A stretch of 64,000 nt of DNA from Leifsonia xyli (GCA_001647635.1 CP014761.1:1922001-1986000); one strand, 5' to 3'. Positions 29,759 to 38,897 are shown, counted from the stretch's first letter. Program-made: numbers and translations. Notes: a model not told the origin generated them from the letters alone.

Positions 29759-30640
29759 ATGAGGGAGTTCGAGATCATGAGCGGCAAAGTCATCATCCGG
29801 AGCGCGAAGGCGCGACAGGTAGAAGCGGAGGCACTTCACGCGTCGATCGTGGAGCAGGTCCAACAACTCGCCGACAGCGGCCAGTGGCGGGCGTTCCTCG
29901 AGTTCGCCCGCTCCTTCCACAACTACAGCCTGAACAACCTCCTGCTGATCCTCTCCCAGAACCCCAAGGCGACCATCGTCGCCGGCTTCCGACAGTGGCA
30001 GACCAAGGGACGACAAGTTCGTAAAGGCGAGAAGGCGATCAAGATCTTCGGCTACCGCGAGAGGAAGGCCAGCCGCGACGACGACACAGACGAGACCGAA
30101 GGCGAACAACGAGTGGTGCGCTACTTCCCCACCCTTTCCGTGTTCGACATTGCACAGACCGACCCAATCGAAGAAGCCGAACCCCTCCCCCAGAACCCAA
30201 CCCGCCGCCTAACCGGCCACGACGACCACGGCGTCATCGCTCCCCTGACCACGCACCTCCAAGCCAACGGATGGAGTGTCCAACGCGCACCGCTCATGAA
30301 CGCGAGCGGGTACACGGATCCCGGACTGCACCGGGTGACCATGGCGGAAAACCTGGCGATGGAGCACGCGGCCAAGACACTCATTCACGAGACCGCGCAT
30401 ATCGAGCTGCGCCACGTCGAGGATCTCGACGAGTACCGCGCCCACCGGGGGCGGATGGAGGTGGAAGCCGAATCGGTCGCCTACATCGTCGCGGGCCTGT
30501 CCGGGTTCGATACCAGCGCGTACAGCATCGGCTACCTAACGGGCTGGGCCGGCGAGGACACGGCCCTCGTTCGAGACACGGCCGCGCGAGTACTAAAGGC
30601 AGCGCACACGATTTCGGCGGTCGTGGAAAAGCCTCACTAG
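29759..30640 (+). CDS. ArdC-like antirestriction protein with zinc-peptidase motif
   Basis: Encodes 293 residues; a start six codons later (29777) is also possible. The N-terminal part has LEFARSFHNYSLNNLLLILSQ and AGFRQWQTKGRQVRKGEKAI, the ssDNA-binding ArdC N-terminal domain. From about 200 a metallopeptidase motif appears: KTLIHETAHIELRH, with the further acidic ligand region EVEAESVAYIV. ArdC-type proteins protect incoming single-stranded DNA of conjugative elements from restriction. This fits a mobilizable element with a relaxase nearby. Confidence 0.85.
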   Translation: MREFEIMSGKVIIRSAKARQVEAEALHASIVEQVQQLADSGQWRAFLEFARSFHNYSLNNLLLILSQNPKATIVAGFRQWQTKGRQVRKGEKAIKIFGYRERKASRDDDTDETEGEQRVVRYFPTLSVFDIAQTDPIEEAEPLPQNPTRRLTGHDDHGVIAPLTTHLQANGWSVQRAPLMNASGYTDPGLHRVTMAENLAMEHAAKTLIHETAHIELRHVEDLDEYRAHRGRMEVEAESVAYIVAGLSGFDTSAYSIGYLTGWAGEDTALVRDTAARVLKAAHTISAVVEKPH

Positions 30641-30662
30641 GCCGTCAGCCGCACCGCGAAGA

Positions 30663-30690
30663 GAGCCCCGATCCACTCGGATCGGGGCTC
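30663..30690. terminator. Strong 12-bp hairpin after ardC
   Basis: GAGCCCCGATCC and GGATCGGGGCTC form a perfect stem with a four-base loop, 20 bp after the ardC stop. The following bases are TTCG, so the T-run is weak, but the stem stability and position fit transcription termination. Confidence 0.7.
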
Positions 30691-31021
30691 TTCGCCGTCG
30701 GGGAACGGAACCGCGTTGAAGCGGCTCGAAGAACAGATCGGGCGAGACGTGGTGAAAAAGACGCCAAGCGAAGAAACGGGAACAACAAGAGGAGGACGCA
30801 GATCGGGAGAACCCAAATACAACGGCCAAGGCTAGAACCGACGGAGCAAGAAGCGAATGGCCGGCAAAGAGCGAATGCACGCAGGCACTTTGAGTGGAAT
30901 GGTCGGTCGGTGGGCGCGGACATTGCGGCGTTGCGTGGCTGAGCTAGCGACGTCGAGGTGGCCCCATGTCAGGGCGGAAGCGATCACGGGCGCGGCTTTG
31001 AGCCGCGTGGAAGCGAAGTAG
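30691..31021. other. Non-coding stretch between ardC terminator and next gene
   Basis: I see no convincing gene. One frame from about 30713 to 30834 reads LKRLEEQIGRDVV before a stop but lacks a ribosome site. The region is purine-rich on the plus strand. Confidence 0.35.
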
Positions 31022-31654
31022 CTAACGCGTCGTTGAGTACTCGTTCGGCGACCAGAGGCCGGTCTTGAGCAGCCAGTTGTTGTAGCTGAGAAGGATGACC
31101 TTGCGAGCACGTCGGGACCCAAAGGCGTTGTGCCAGCGCTGAACTTTTGCCTGCACGTACTCCAGGTACTCCACGGCGTTGGATGTCCATCGATGGTGGT
31201 AGCTGAGCCTTGGTTCGACGAAGGTCGGATCGAGGTCAATCCAGGCAACCGACCCGGCGCCGCTGCCAACGGCATCCCACAATGACTGACGAAGATGCGT
31301 CCAGCCGTGGGGCACAGTCTGCTCGACTCGGCGTGCAGATGCATACGCCCTCGTCATCAAGTCGCGCCACGCTTCAATGTCGTACTCTGCTTCCAGCAAG
31401 AGGAGGCGATTCCGGAGCTCAGGTATCCAAGCGAGCAGGTCGGCTGCCGCTTCTCGCCTTTGTGTGCGCTCGTCGTCGAGTCGTCTACGGCGGCTTTCGC
31501 CCCAAACACCGATCAACCCGGTTATCGCGCTCGAGCCAAGCTTCGTCGCCACATCAGACATCTGGTTCCTCCGTGCAGATGTAATCAGTCGCGTCAGACA
31601 AACCTGCTGCGACAGACGGGCCCACACTATTTTCACGGCAGCGAGCAGACGCAT
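31022..31654 (-). CDS. Hypothetical protein with a basic N-terminus
   Basis: Encodes 210 residues. The ATG at 31654 is chosen because AAGGAGG lies five bases upstream. The frame is open further back, but that part overlaps the conserved inverted block. Residues about 45-100 are rich in Arg and Glu and probably helical (RRRRLDDERTQRREAAADLLAWIPELRNRLLLLEAEY, split here as one helix). The C-terminal part contains many Trp and Tyr (YLEYVQAKVQRWHNAF). I do not recognise the family. It is isolated between ardC and the second small-gene copy. Confidence 0.6.
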   Translation of the reverse strand: MRLLAAVKIVWARLSQQVCLTRLITSARRNQMSDVATKLGSSAITGLIGVWGESRRRRLDDERTQRREAAADLLAWIPELRNRLLLLEAEYDIEAWRDLMTRAYASARRVEQTVPHGWTHLRQSLWDAVGSGAGSVAWIDLDPTFVEPRLSYHHRWTSNAVEYLEYVQAKVQRWHNAFGSRRARKVILLSYNNWLLKTGLWSPNEYSTTR

Positions 31655-31696
31655 GAGAGCCTCCTTGCGAGGCCGGCCGGGACGGATCGAGGACGC

Positions 31697-31907
31697 CGCA
31701 CACGGCGCTGCGCTGGTGCGGTTGAGAGCCTTTCCGCCGCCCGATCGTAGCTCGCTCCCGATGCTCCGTGCCGGGCTTTCGCGGCGTATCCTCCTCCGCT
31801 GCGCTCCCCCGTTACTCCACGGTCCCGGCACTCCACACCTCCCACTCGCTCTCGATCACTCGCCGGAAAGGCAGTCAAGGACGATCGACACCTGAGAAGT
31901 GAGTGGG
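31697..31907 (+). repeat. Conserved upstream block, copy B (inverted relative to 12782-12993)
   Basis: Similar to the reverse complement of copy A, including CTCCGTGCCGGGCTTTCGCG and CCTCCCACTCGCTCTCGATC. As in copy A it ends directly at the start of the small gene, so it probably holds its promoter and leader. Arrangement and conservation suggest a duplicated functional unit, not random repeats. Confidence 0.6.
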
Positions 31908-32195
31908 ATGCGGGTATTCACAATCGACACCAGCAACATGGCACCGGAACTGCAAGGCGGACTCATCGGAGTGGGAGGCTTACCGAACCCGAATGCCTCT
32001 GAGAAGTACGAGTGCATTGAGATCGTCAGCGCATTCGTGCTGGACGGATGGGCGATCGCCGCCGACCCGCACACGCAGATCGGGTGGCTCGCCGCGCTGA
32101 CCGCGGAGACGGCGTGCGTGCCCTTCGTCAACTTCTCCCGCCTGGCCATCGAACAACGTGAGCCGCAGTCGGTGCGCGACAGCGTCGGTGGCTAG
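31908..32195 (+). CDS. Small protein of unknown function, paralog of the integrase-coupled gene
   Basis: Encodes 95 residues from the ATG at 31908. It matches 12386-12781 over nearly its whole length: MRVFTIDTSNM, PELQGGLIGV, VLDGWAIAADPHTQIGWLAALTAETACVPFV. It lacks the 40-residue C-terminal extension of that copy. It lies before the relaxase region and on the other strand from its paralog. Function unknown; duplication within one element suggests a role in its maintenance or control. Confidence 0.6.
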   Translation: MRVFTIDTSNMAPELQGGLIGVGGLPNPNASEKYECIEIVSAFVLDGWAIAADPHTQIGWLAALTAETACVPFVNFSRLAIEQREPQSVRDSVGG

Positions 32196-32692
32196 ACGCA
32201 CGATGGCCGCGCGGTCCACGGCACGGTTCGAGCCGAACTACCGCTACGATTCCCGCGATTCCTAGCGGGTTTCGGACATTTCCGGGGTTCGCGCGTCAAA
32301 AGCGGCTTTCAAACACAACGTGTAGGTATGAGGGCATTCGATTCGGACAGGACAGCACAGCGCGGCTCTCTGACAGCCGCGCGGGGTCCCCTTAGCGTGA
32401 ACCGTCGCCGCGTCGAGACGGCCGGATTTGCACTCGGTATGAGCTGCGGAATCGTCACGGGTTGCAAATTCACAGGTGACCGCGGGTGGCCCGTTCAAAT
32501 ACCCGCAAACACAGGCCAGATCTGGCCGGTCACCGTTGAAGGGGGACAGAGCGGATTCGGGAAAGCAGCAGCGCGCGCCATTTGCGCGCCAAAACGCTCG
32601 CCGAACCGGAAGTAATAAGTAGAGGGAGTTCTTTTTGAAAGGACCAGACTGTCCAGTTTCGGGAAGCTCGAGATCAGGTGTGTGGGAGGTGA
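32196..32692. other. Structured non-coding region upstream of the relaxase, oriT candidate
   Basis: About 500 bases without a gene. Inverted repeats cluster here. GCGCGGCT (32360-32367) pairs with AGCCGCGC (32375-32382). GGTGACCG (32475-32482) pairs with CGGTCACC (32527-32534) and encloses GCGGGT/ACCCGC (32482-32487, 32501-32506) and the 14-base palindrome GGCCAGATCTGGCC (32514-32527). Origins of transfer of MobF elements usually lie next to the relaxase gene and contain such repeats. The nick site cannot be assigned from sequence alone. Confidence 0.5.
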
Positions 32693-35431
32693 GTGCAGGT
32701 GCGAGGTGGAGTAGCCAGGTGGAAGCGAGGGCAGCAGTCCCACGGGGTCAAGCAAGCCGTCGACTACGCCTTCAGCGGCGTTTGTGATGCCACGCTCACC
32801 GCCAAGACCGCCGATGGTGTCATCGCTGCTGCCGGCTACGCCGACGCAGTGATGACCCGGTACATCGTGGAGAACGGGGCCATCCGCGACGACCTCCTCA
32901 CCCGGCACCAGCTGAAGGACTGGGTCGACGGACTCGACCCCCTCACCGGGGAACGCCGCGGCCGGGATCTCGAGTCTCCCGTTGCGGATCTGATTCTGGA
33001 TGCGACGATCAACGCTCCGAAGTCGTTCTCGATCGCCGCGATGCTCGACCCCGACCTGGCAGCCGCCTACGAAGACCTCCAAGACCGGCTCCGCGACCGG
33101 ATAGTGAAGCTGTGGCAGGGCGAGCTCAACGCCCGCCGCGGCAATGGCGGCGCCATCCGCGAGAACCTGGCCCGGATCGAGGTCGTCGAACTCCGGCACG
33201 AACGCTCCCGCTCCCTGGACCCGCACAAGCACCGTCACCTCTGGCTGAATGTCAAAGTCCAAGGCCAGGACGGGAAGTGGTCCAACATCGACACTAGGGT
33301 GGCGTTGCGGTTCCAGAACGTGATCAACGCCGAAGGCGACCTCGCCTCCCGCACCGATCCCGCCTGGATCACCGCTCTGGCCGCGAAAGGGTTCACCCTC
33401 AACGCGGACGGGGAGATCTCCCAACTGCAGCACCTGGTGCGACCGTTGTCGAAGCGGTCCGCGCAGATCGAAGCTAACAAACTCTCCCGAACCGCGTGGT
33501 GGAAGCAACAGCATCCCGGGCAGGATCCGTCGCGCGATGTGCTGAATCAGATCGACCGTTGGGCGTGGGCAGCAGGTCGACCCAACAAGCCCAGCGACCT
33601 GAACGAGGACGACTGGGCCGAGCTCATCCGTCAAGAACTTGTAATCGCTGATCCCGCGATCCATCGAGCTAGCAGCCGCGTCGAAGTTGCTCAGGCGTCA
33701 GTAGCGGACCTAGACCTTGAGTTACTCGCCGCCAAGGCCGTCGTCGACGCTGACGCCCGTTCGACGGGGACCGGCGGCCGGTTCAGCGTGATGGACATAA
33801 GAGCGGGCGCGCTCCGAGCAGTCGCAACAAGCGGCGTCGTGGCCAGCCGGGAGGACCTAAACGCGGTCGCCATTGAGGTTTCCGCTGTTGCTCAGCGGAC
33901 TCTTACCGTCGCGATGCTTGCGGACTCAAAGGTTCCAGACCACGTCAAGGGCCTCATGGCGACCAACACCGCAACGCTCAAGGCCGTCCTGGCTCACAGG
34001 GTTGAAGCGCTCTCCGCAACGGGGACGACGATGCATCCAGACGAGGTCAGGGCTATCGCTGGGATCGTAGAGCCGAGTCGCGCTCTTGACGAGGGTCAAG
34101 TCGACGGCGCCACCGCAATCGCGGGAACCTCGCGTACTGTCGCCATCTCCGGAGCCGCGGGTACGGGAAAGACCACGATGCTCAAGGTGGCCAACGCGGC
34201 TCTGCGCCGCCGTGGTCGAAACATGATCATCGTTGCCCCGACGAAGAAAGCATCGGACGTCGCCGGTCGCGAGACTCAAAGCGCGGCATCGTCACTCCAC
34301 CAACTTCTCTTTGATTACGGCTGGCGCTGGTCAACGGGCGAAACGGGAGCAACAACCTGGACGCGTCTGAATACTGGAGACTTCGATCCGGTAACGGGAG
34401 GAACTTATGCAGGTCCTCGGATCAGGATCCGACCCGGGGATCGGATCGTCGTCGATGAGGCCGGCATGCTCGACCTCGAAGCTGCTAACTCCCTTGTCGA
34501 CGTTCTGACCCGAACCGGTGCGGGAGTGGCCCTCGTCGGCGACGAACGCCAAGCGCTCCCAGTTGGACACTCGGGTGCAATGGCGCTCTTCTGGCGGTAC
34601 GCGGCCGACCAGGTCGAGCTCACCACCATTCATCGATATAAGGATCCGGAGTGGGCGGACCTTACCCTGCGCCTTCGAGACCCGCGCAACAAAGACGTCG
34701 CGGCCGGCGTCGCAGATGAGCTTGTCGACACCCGCCACGTTGTGCTCACGGACAGTGACGCTGCGGCGCGTGACGCAATGATCGAGGGCTGGTTTGATGC
34801 GCGCCAGATCGGTATGTCGATCGCGCTTGTAACGGCGACTCATGCCGAAGCCCAAGCAGTTGGCGAAGGCATCCAGGCTCGCCGAATCGCGGACGGCGCG
34901 ATCAAGACTGACCGCTGCGTGGTTGGCCAGTCAGGTCAGGCCATTTTCGTCGGCGACGTGGTCCAGACACGCCGCAACGACGGTTCCGCAGATGTGCAGA
35001 ATCGTCAGAGCTGGATCGTAAAGAAGGTCACCCACGAGAAGGTGGTACTCGTGTCGCCGACAGATTCGTCAGACCTTCGGAACATCAGCCACGACTACGC
35101 CGGCTCACACCTCCACCTCGGATACGCATCAACCGTGTACGGCCTCCAAGGCGAGACCACCGAACTATCCCTCGTCGGCCCGGGCGTAGACGCGGCCGGA
35201 CTCTACGTGGGACTAACGCGTGGAAGGATCGACAATTCGGTAGTCGTTGTGGCGCCGACCGAAGTGTCCGCGAAGTCTCAACTCGTCGAAATGATGCAGC
35301 GAGGAACCATCGAAGAGACGCTCCACGCTTCGCGCCTGGCCGCTCGAATCGAGCTCAACCGTGCCGCCCAAGCAAAGGCGGATTCGACGCACGCTAGCGT
35401 TGAGGGCGCTGGCGCTTCGCTCTCTCGCTGA
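32693..35431 (+). CDS. MobF-family relaxase-helicase
   Basis: Encodes 912 residues; GTG at 32693 or 32699 may be the start, the latter having better spacing from GGAGG. The N-terminal TrwC-type domain has the three-His metal site in DPHKHRHLWLN (His178, 180, 182) and several Tyr residues near the start that could be the nicking nucleophile (VDYAF, AGYADAV, TRYIV). The C-terminal RecD-like helicase has Walker A GAAGTGKTT near 490, Walker B VVDEAGMLD, and the UvrD-C-like motifs YASTVYGLQGETTE and YVGLTRGR. It nicks oriT and unwinds the strand for transfer. No coupling protein or secretion genes are present, so it depends on a helper system. Confidence 0.92.
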   Translation: MQVRGGVARWKRGQQSHGVKQAVDYAFSGVCDATLTAKTADGVIAAAGYADAVMTRYIVENGAIRDDLLTRHQLKDWVDGLDPLTGERRGRDLESPVADLILDATINAPKSFSIAAMLDPDLAAAYEDLQDRLRDRIVKLWQGELNARRGNGGAIRENLARIEVVELRHERSRSLDPHKHRHLWLNVKVQGQDGKWSNIDTRVALRFQNVINAEGDLASRTDPAWITALAAKGFTLNADGEISQLQHLVRPLSKRSAQIEANKLSRTAWWKQQHPGQDPSRDVLNQIDRWAWAAGRPNKPSDLNEDDWAELIRQELVIADPAIHRASSRVEVAQASVADLDLELLAAKAVVDADARSTGTGGRFSVMDIRAGALRAVATSGVVASREDLNAVAIEVSAVAQRTLTVAMLADSKVPDHVKGLMATNTATLKAVLAHRVEALSATGTTMHPDEVRAIAGIVEPSRALDEGQVDGATAIAGTSRTVAISGAAGTGKTTMLKVANAALRRRGRNMIIVAPTKKASDVAGRETQSAASSLHQLLFDYGWRWSTGETGATTWTRLNTGDFDPVTGGTYAGPRIRIRPGDRIVVDEAGMLDLEAANSLVDVLTRTGAGVALVGDERQALPVGHSGAMALFWRYAADQVELTTIHRYKDPEWADLTLRLRDPRNKDVAAGVADELVDTRHVVLTDSDAAARDAMIEGWFDARQIGMSIALVTATHAEAQAVGEGIQARRIADGAIKTDRCVVGQSGQAIFVGDVVQTRRNDGSADVQNRQSWIVKKVTHEKVVLVSPTDSSDLRNISHDYAGSHLHLGYASTVYGLQGETTELSLVGPGVDAAGLYVGLTRGRIDNSVVVVAPTEVSAKSQLVEMMQRGTIEETLHASRLAARIELNRAAQAKADSTHASVEGAGASLSR

Positions 35432-35437
35432 TCGCGT

Positions 35438-35917
35438 CTAAGCAAGCCCGTTGGCGCGAAGTTGTCGACCAAGTTCGTTAGCGCCGTCGAGAGCACCGTC
35501 GTTTGCACGGTACCGAAGAAGTGCGACGCCACATGCATGTGCGCGCTGTTTAGCAGTTGGCCGCACTCCACCAGGAAGAAAGATCAGCGGTAGTCGGCCG
35601 TCGTATGCGGCGACGGATGCTGCGTGATCGACCATATCGACATCCAGGTTGCCCCGGCTGTCGCTGACCCAGGCGAGATAGCCGCTGCTATACAGATCGC
35701 AAGCTTCACGGGTATCGCCGGAGGATCTCACCACATCGACAGCTCCGAGGTGTGCCATCCATTCTCTGCACAATTCAACCGCTTCTTGGCCCGAAACCCC
35801 ATATGGCCGTGGCATCGGCTCTGGCGTGTTCACCACCCAAGTTTCCACCCATCCACCGAGCTTGGTCGGCACCGTCGGCCCACTGGTGCTCCGCACTGCC
35901 CCATATTGTTGGTGCAT
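35438..35917 (-). CDS. Restriction-endonuclease-like protein with degenerate active site
   Basis: Encodes up to 159 residues from the ATG at 35917; a shorter start at 35815 (MPRPYGVSG) is also plausible. VSGQEAVELCREWMAHLGAVDVV followed by EACDLYSSGYLAWVSD resembles actinobacterial Mrr-type endonuclease domains. Where those have a Q/E-x-K catalytic motif, this protein has WVS, so cleavage activity is doubtful. PLIFLPGGVRPTAKQRAHACGVALLRY is the usual end of the fold. The ATG overlaps that of the divergent gene in one CATG. Confidence 0.6.
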   Translation of the reverse strand: MHQQYGAVRSTSGPTVPTKLGGWVETWVVNTPEPMPRPYGVSGQEAVELCREWMAHLGAVDVVRSSGDTREACDLYSSGYLAWVSDSRGNLDVDMVDHAASVAAYDGRLPLIFLPGGVRPTAKQRAHACGVALLRYRANDGALDGANELGRQLRANGLA

Positions 35918-36791
35918 GTCGGTCGACGCCTTCGACTTCAACAAGCCTCCCAACGAGGAGCGGGAGCGACTCGGTATCGCGTTATGGGCGCAAACGTACC
36001 CGCGAATCGATGACCTCGAGACGAAGCTCAACGGACCCTACATGCTCGTTCAAGCGGGCTCGACCCTTGCCGTCGACGACCGCTTCTTGGGCCGGTGGCG
36101 GGCAGGCGGCCTCCAGGGTGGGGCGATGGCAGCGTCACTGGACGCGCTGCTGACAGCGCGAATGGTTCTCGAAGCAGGCACACTACCGATGACCGCCCTT
36201 TACCCAGTGTTTCGAGCAGCGATCGAGAACGCATCACTTGCCATCTATTTGCTGTCGCCCGACGCGCGCGACGACAGACTCGTGCGCGCCTACGGGATCG
36301 CAGCAGACGAGGCTCAGAAACAGTTCGCCTTTCAAGCGTCGCTCGGCCAGGACGGGGCGAGCGCCCGGGACCAGATTCTCTCCGAGATTCGCAACCTCGT
36401 GGAGGCTCGCGGGACTCTCGGGGACGCAAAGGCTTTCCGGCCGATGAACTCCACCCACACGCTGATCGTCAAATCTGCCGACGAGGTCATCGAACGGGAC
36501 CCAGCCATTGCTCACCATCAAAGAATGCCGTTGGTCGCGATCTGGCAACTGTTGTCGGGCATGTCTCACGCAAAGCAATGGGCGCTAATAACGGCGCTTC
36601 ACCGAACCGAGGCAATCGTGAATGAAGAGGATCAGACCGCTCACGTGAAATTGACCTCAGGGACCGAGCTCGTCGCCCTCGTGATGAATCGGGCCGTCGA
36701 GGCCCTCGAAGTTGCACTCAGGTTCCACGGAAGACGCTCCAAGACCTGGACTGCGTTGCCCGAAGACACTGCTGATATGACACGTCGGTAG
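35916..36791 (+). CDS. Hypothetical helical protein in the defence-like block
   Basis: Encodes 291 residues, mostly predicted alpha-helical. Features include ARMVLEAGTLPMTALYPVFRAAIENASLAIYLL and HHQRMPLVAIWQLLSGMSHAKQWAL, reminiscent of helical bundle or HEPN-like proteins, but a canonical RxxxxH motif is not evident. I cannot assign a family. It starts divergently from the endonuclease-like gene at a shared CATG and ends convergently 18 bp from the large nuclease gene. Confidence 0.6.
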   Translation: MSVDAFDFNKPPNEERERLGIALWAQTYPRIDDLETKLNGPYMLVQAGSTLAVDDRFLGRWRAGGLQGGAMAASLDALLTARMVLEAGTLPMTALYPVFRAAIENASLAIYLLSPDARDDRLVRAYGIAADEAQKQFAFQASLGQDGASARDQILSEIRNLVEARGTLGDAKAFRPMNSTHTLIVKSADEVIERDPAIAHHQRMPLVAIWQLLSGMSHAKQWALITALHRTEAIVNEEDQTAHVKLTSGTELVALVMNRAVEALEVALRFHGRRSKTWTALPEDTADMTRR

Positions 36792-36809
36792 CCACGCCCA
36801 GGGCGTGCG

Positions 36810-38573
36810 CTACTCCTCGTCTTCATCTTGCGGCGGCACGAGCGAAATCCCCGCACGTTGGAGCTCCTGAAGTTTGTCGAGGTTTGGCACGTCCGGCGCG
36901 TCCTCGATCCCCCACTGCTCCGTAACTACGGGCCGCCCCTTCTCCAGTCGGGTTGGGCTGTAGAAGCTAAAGGGCAGATCATCGATTGCCTTGACCTGCA
37001 CTTTGCGGTCCTTGCCTCTTCCCGCCCGAAGCGCTTCCAGGTGCCGGGTCCCATCGACGACAAATGCACGCGGGTGGTAGGTGACAACGTCGCCGACGTA
37101 CACCTCCGCACCAAGGAGCGTCATGGACCAATCGGAATGGGTCATTCCGATCGCATGTGGCTCGGAGAGGAATCCCTCGATACTGTCGCCGATGGCACCG
37201 GTCAGTTGGAAGTTGAACCCATCGATCCCTGGATAAGGAACCGCACGCCCTTGAAGGACTCGAGCAATGATTCGGGCCCAGAGACGTTCGTCATTTGTCA
37301 CGCCTTCTTCCGGGATGACCAATGCAACATCTAGCTCATTCTCGATGAACGCCAGATCTTCTATCAGGTCCGAAAGGGCCTTTGGGATCTCGCGACTCGC
37401 TTCTCCGCTGAGCTGCATTGGAATCGGTTCGGCGCCATCGATTGCGATTGTCAGCCGTTCTGCTCGTGTGAGCGAATTGACGAACCGGATCGCGCCACGC
37501 ACATCTCGTGCTCTGTGGCCAGTAGGACCGTACTCAAATGTGACCTCCCCGTGGAGCGAAAGATCCTTCGGAAAGCGCCACAGCTGGTTGAATCCACCGT
37601 CAAACTCCACATCTACCGTCGCGCCTTTCGCGCCACTCACGATGCTCTTGGTCGCACCACTTAGGCTCGCCAATCGCGAACCATTTCTGTCGAGTGCGAC
37701 AACTTGGACCGGTTTTCCTATAGCTTGTGGCATTGGAATGAGGTGAACCTCAGCTCCGCCGGCCTCCTCTTCGAACCACGACGCCCCCGCCTTCTTGAAG
37801 GAGGTGACGACGTCTGAGGGAAGCACCAAAGGGCGGGCCAGCCCATAGTCCATTCCAGCCTGAAAACGTGTGCGCAGATCCTCGTGTTTAGGACTAAAGA
37901 GAGCCGTGAAGTTGACGGTCAGAGGTTCGTGAATCGGCGCATCCGGCCGCTTCGCGTAGAGAGTTTCGGTATAGGTTCCGTCCTGCTCGATGCCAAACGC
38001 GAAGCCCCAGTATTGACTCCGACCGTCGAGTTGTTTCTGAATGCGGCGTGTCTCGCTCGCTAAGTCCCCTGATTGTGTCAGCGCAGCTTCTGGACGATTG
38101 ATGGCTGAAAGTAGCCGTATCCCATAGTCCTGGAGGTAGTGATCACGGATCTCCGGGTACTTCGAAAGGAGCAGATCCAGCTCGACTGGCCCAATGAACT
38201 CCATGCGCACTATTCGCCCGCGGCGCATGTCGAGAACGGCTTTGCGTTCTTGAGCCGTGACCTTGCGCGGGGTCACCAGCGCCCACACGGGGGGATGATG
38301 CTCGGCCATAGCCTTGTCGAATGAGTCTCTGATCTGACGGCGCCTATTCCGATGGCCTCCCGAGAAGCCTTCGGGGAAATACTTCACTTGCAGGATCTTG
38401 ACCAGCTGCCCGGTCTTCTTGACAGTCACATCAATGTCGATCCCGCCGTCTCCGCCTCGGCCATCAATCGCCGTGGCGATTAGGCCGCTCCCTGCATAGT
38501 CGCGGACGATGAGGGCGTCGACAAGCTTGTTGAAGACGCCTTCGTCGATATGCCGCCAATCGATAGAGTTCAC
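36810..38573 (-). CDS. PD-(D/E)XK (Mrr-like) nuclease-domain protein with large uncharacterised C-terminus
   Basis: Encodes 587 residues from a GTG at 38573, seven bases after GGGGAG; the longer frame has no ribosome site. Residues about 25-65 contain a restriction-type nuclease core: GRGGDGGIDIDV with Asp46 and ILQVKYFPEGF with Gln62 and Lys64. SGGHRNRRRQIRDSFDKAM follows as in Mrr-fold proteins. Residues about 180-587 are of no family I recognise and contain repeated beta-type segments; they could sense a trigger. It is the last gene before the right end of the element, a typical place for defence cargo. Confidence 0.75.
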   Translation of the reverse strand: MNSIDWRHIDEGVFNKLVDALIVRDYAGSGLIATAIDGRGGDGGIDIDVTVKKTGQLVKILQVKYFPEGFSGGHRNRRRQIRDSFDKAMAEHHPPVWALVTPRKVTAQERKAVLDMRRGRIVRMEFIGPVELDLLLSKYPEIRDHYLQDYGIRLLSAINRPEAALTQSGDLASETRRIQKQLDGRSQYWGFAFGIEQDGTYTETLYAKRPDAPIHEPLTVNFTALFSPKHEDLRTRFQAGMDYGLARPLVLPSDVVTSFKKAGASWFEEEAGGAEVHLIPMPQAIGKPVQVVALDRNGSRLASLSGATKSIVSGAKGATVDVEFDGGFNQLWRFPKDLSLHGEVTFEYGPTGHRARDVRGAIRFVNSLTRAERLTIAIDGAEPIPMQLSGEASREIPKALSDLIEDLAFIENELDVALVIPEEGVTNDERLWARIIARVLQGRAVPYPGIDGFNFQLTGAIGDSIEGFLSEPHAIGMTHSDWSMTLLGAEVYVGDVVTYHPRAFVVDGTRHLEALRAGRGKDRKVQVKAIDDLPFSFYSPTRLEKGRPVVTEQWGIEDAPDVPNLDKLQELQRAGISLVPPQDEDEE

Positions 38574-38695
38574 CGGGTCTCCCCTCGACCTCGCCAGAAG
38601 GTACCGCAATTAGCCAAGCACGAACCTTCGCCGCGCAAGGCATTCGACTTCAGGCCGAAGCAGGTCTTGCCGCCTGAAAGAAGGTGCACTGATCA

Positions 38696-38718
38696 CAAAG
38701 CGGTGAGTAAACGGTGAG
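38696..38718. repeat. Right copy of 23-bp terminal repeat
   Basis: Identical to 11182-11204. It lies 22 bp before the right 87-bp repeat. The pair in the same orientation near both ends supports a role as integrase arm sites. The stretch 38574-38695 shows no gene. Confidence 0.6.
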
Positions 38719-38740
38719 TTTGGCCAAAAACCATTGAGCG

Positions 38741-38827
38741 GGTAGTCTGGGCGGCAGCCCTCCTCCCCAGTGTTTTACTGGGATTCCGGGCCACGCGAGT
38801 GTAGTTCAATGGTAGAACTTCAGCTTC
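38741..38827 (+). repeat. Right end repeat (attR) containing the 5' half of the intact tRNA
   Basis: Gap-free match to 10983-11069, including the hairpin CCCAGT-GTTTT-ACTGGG (38766-38782). The tRNA part is identical and the upstream part has several differences, as expected if one copy came with the element. The upstream hairpin is kept in both copies by compensating placement, which hints at function. Confidence 0.8.
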
Positions 38828-38865
38828 CCAAGCTGATAGCGCGGGTTCGATTCCCGTCACTCGCT
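38795..38865 (+). tRNA. tRNA-Gly (anticodon CCC)
   Basis: A 71-base cloverleaf. Acceptor GCGAGTG pairs with CACTCGC. The D arm has GTTC-AATGGTA-GAAC, the anticodon stem is TCAGC/GCTGA around the loop TTCCCAA (anticodon CCC), and the T arm is CGGG-TTCGATT-CCCG. CCA is not encoded. It is the integration target of the element and appears functional after integration. Confidence 0.95.
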
Positions 38866-38897
38866 CCGATGTGATGTCTCGGGACATCGTGAACGGC

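Noticed and set aside
30713-30834. A 40-codon frame after the ardC terminator
   Set aside because: Only a TTG start, no ribosome site, and no recognisable features.
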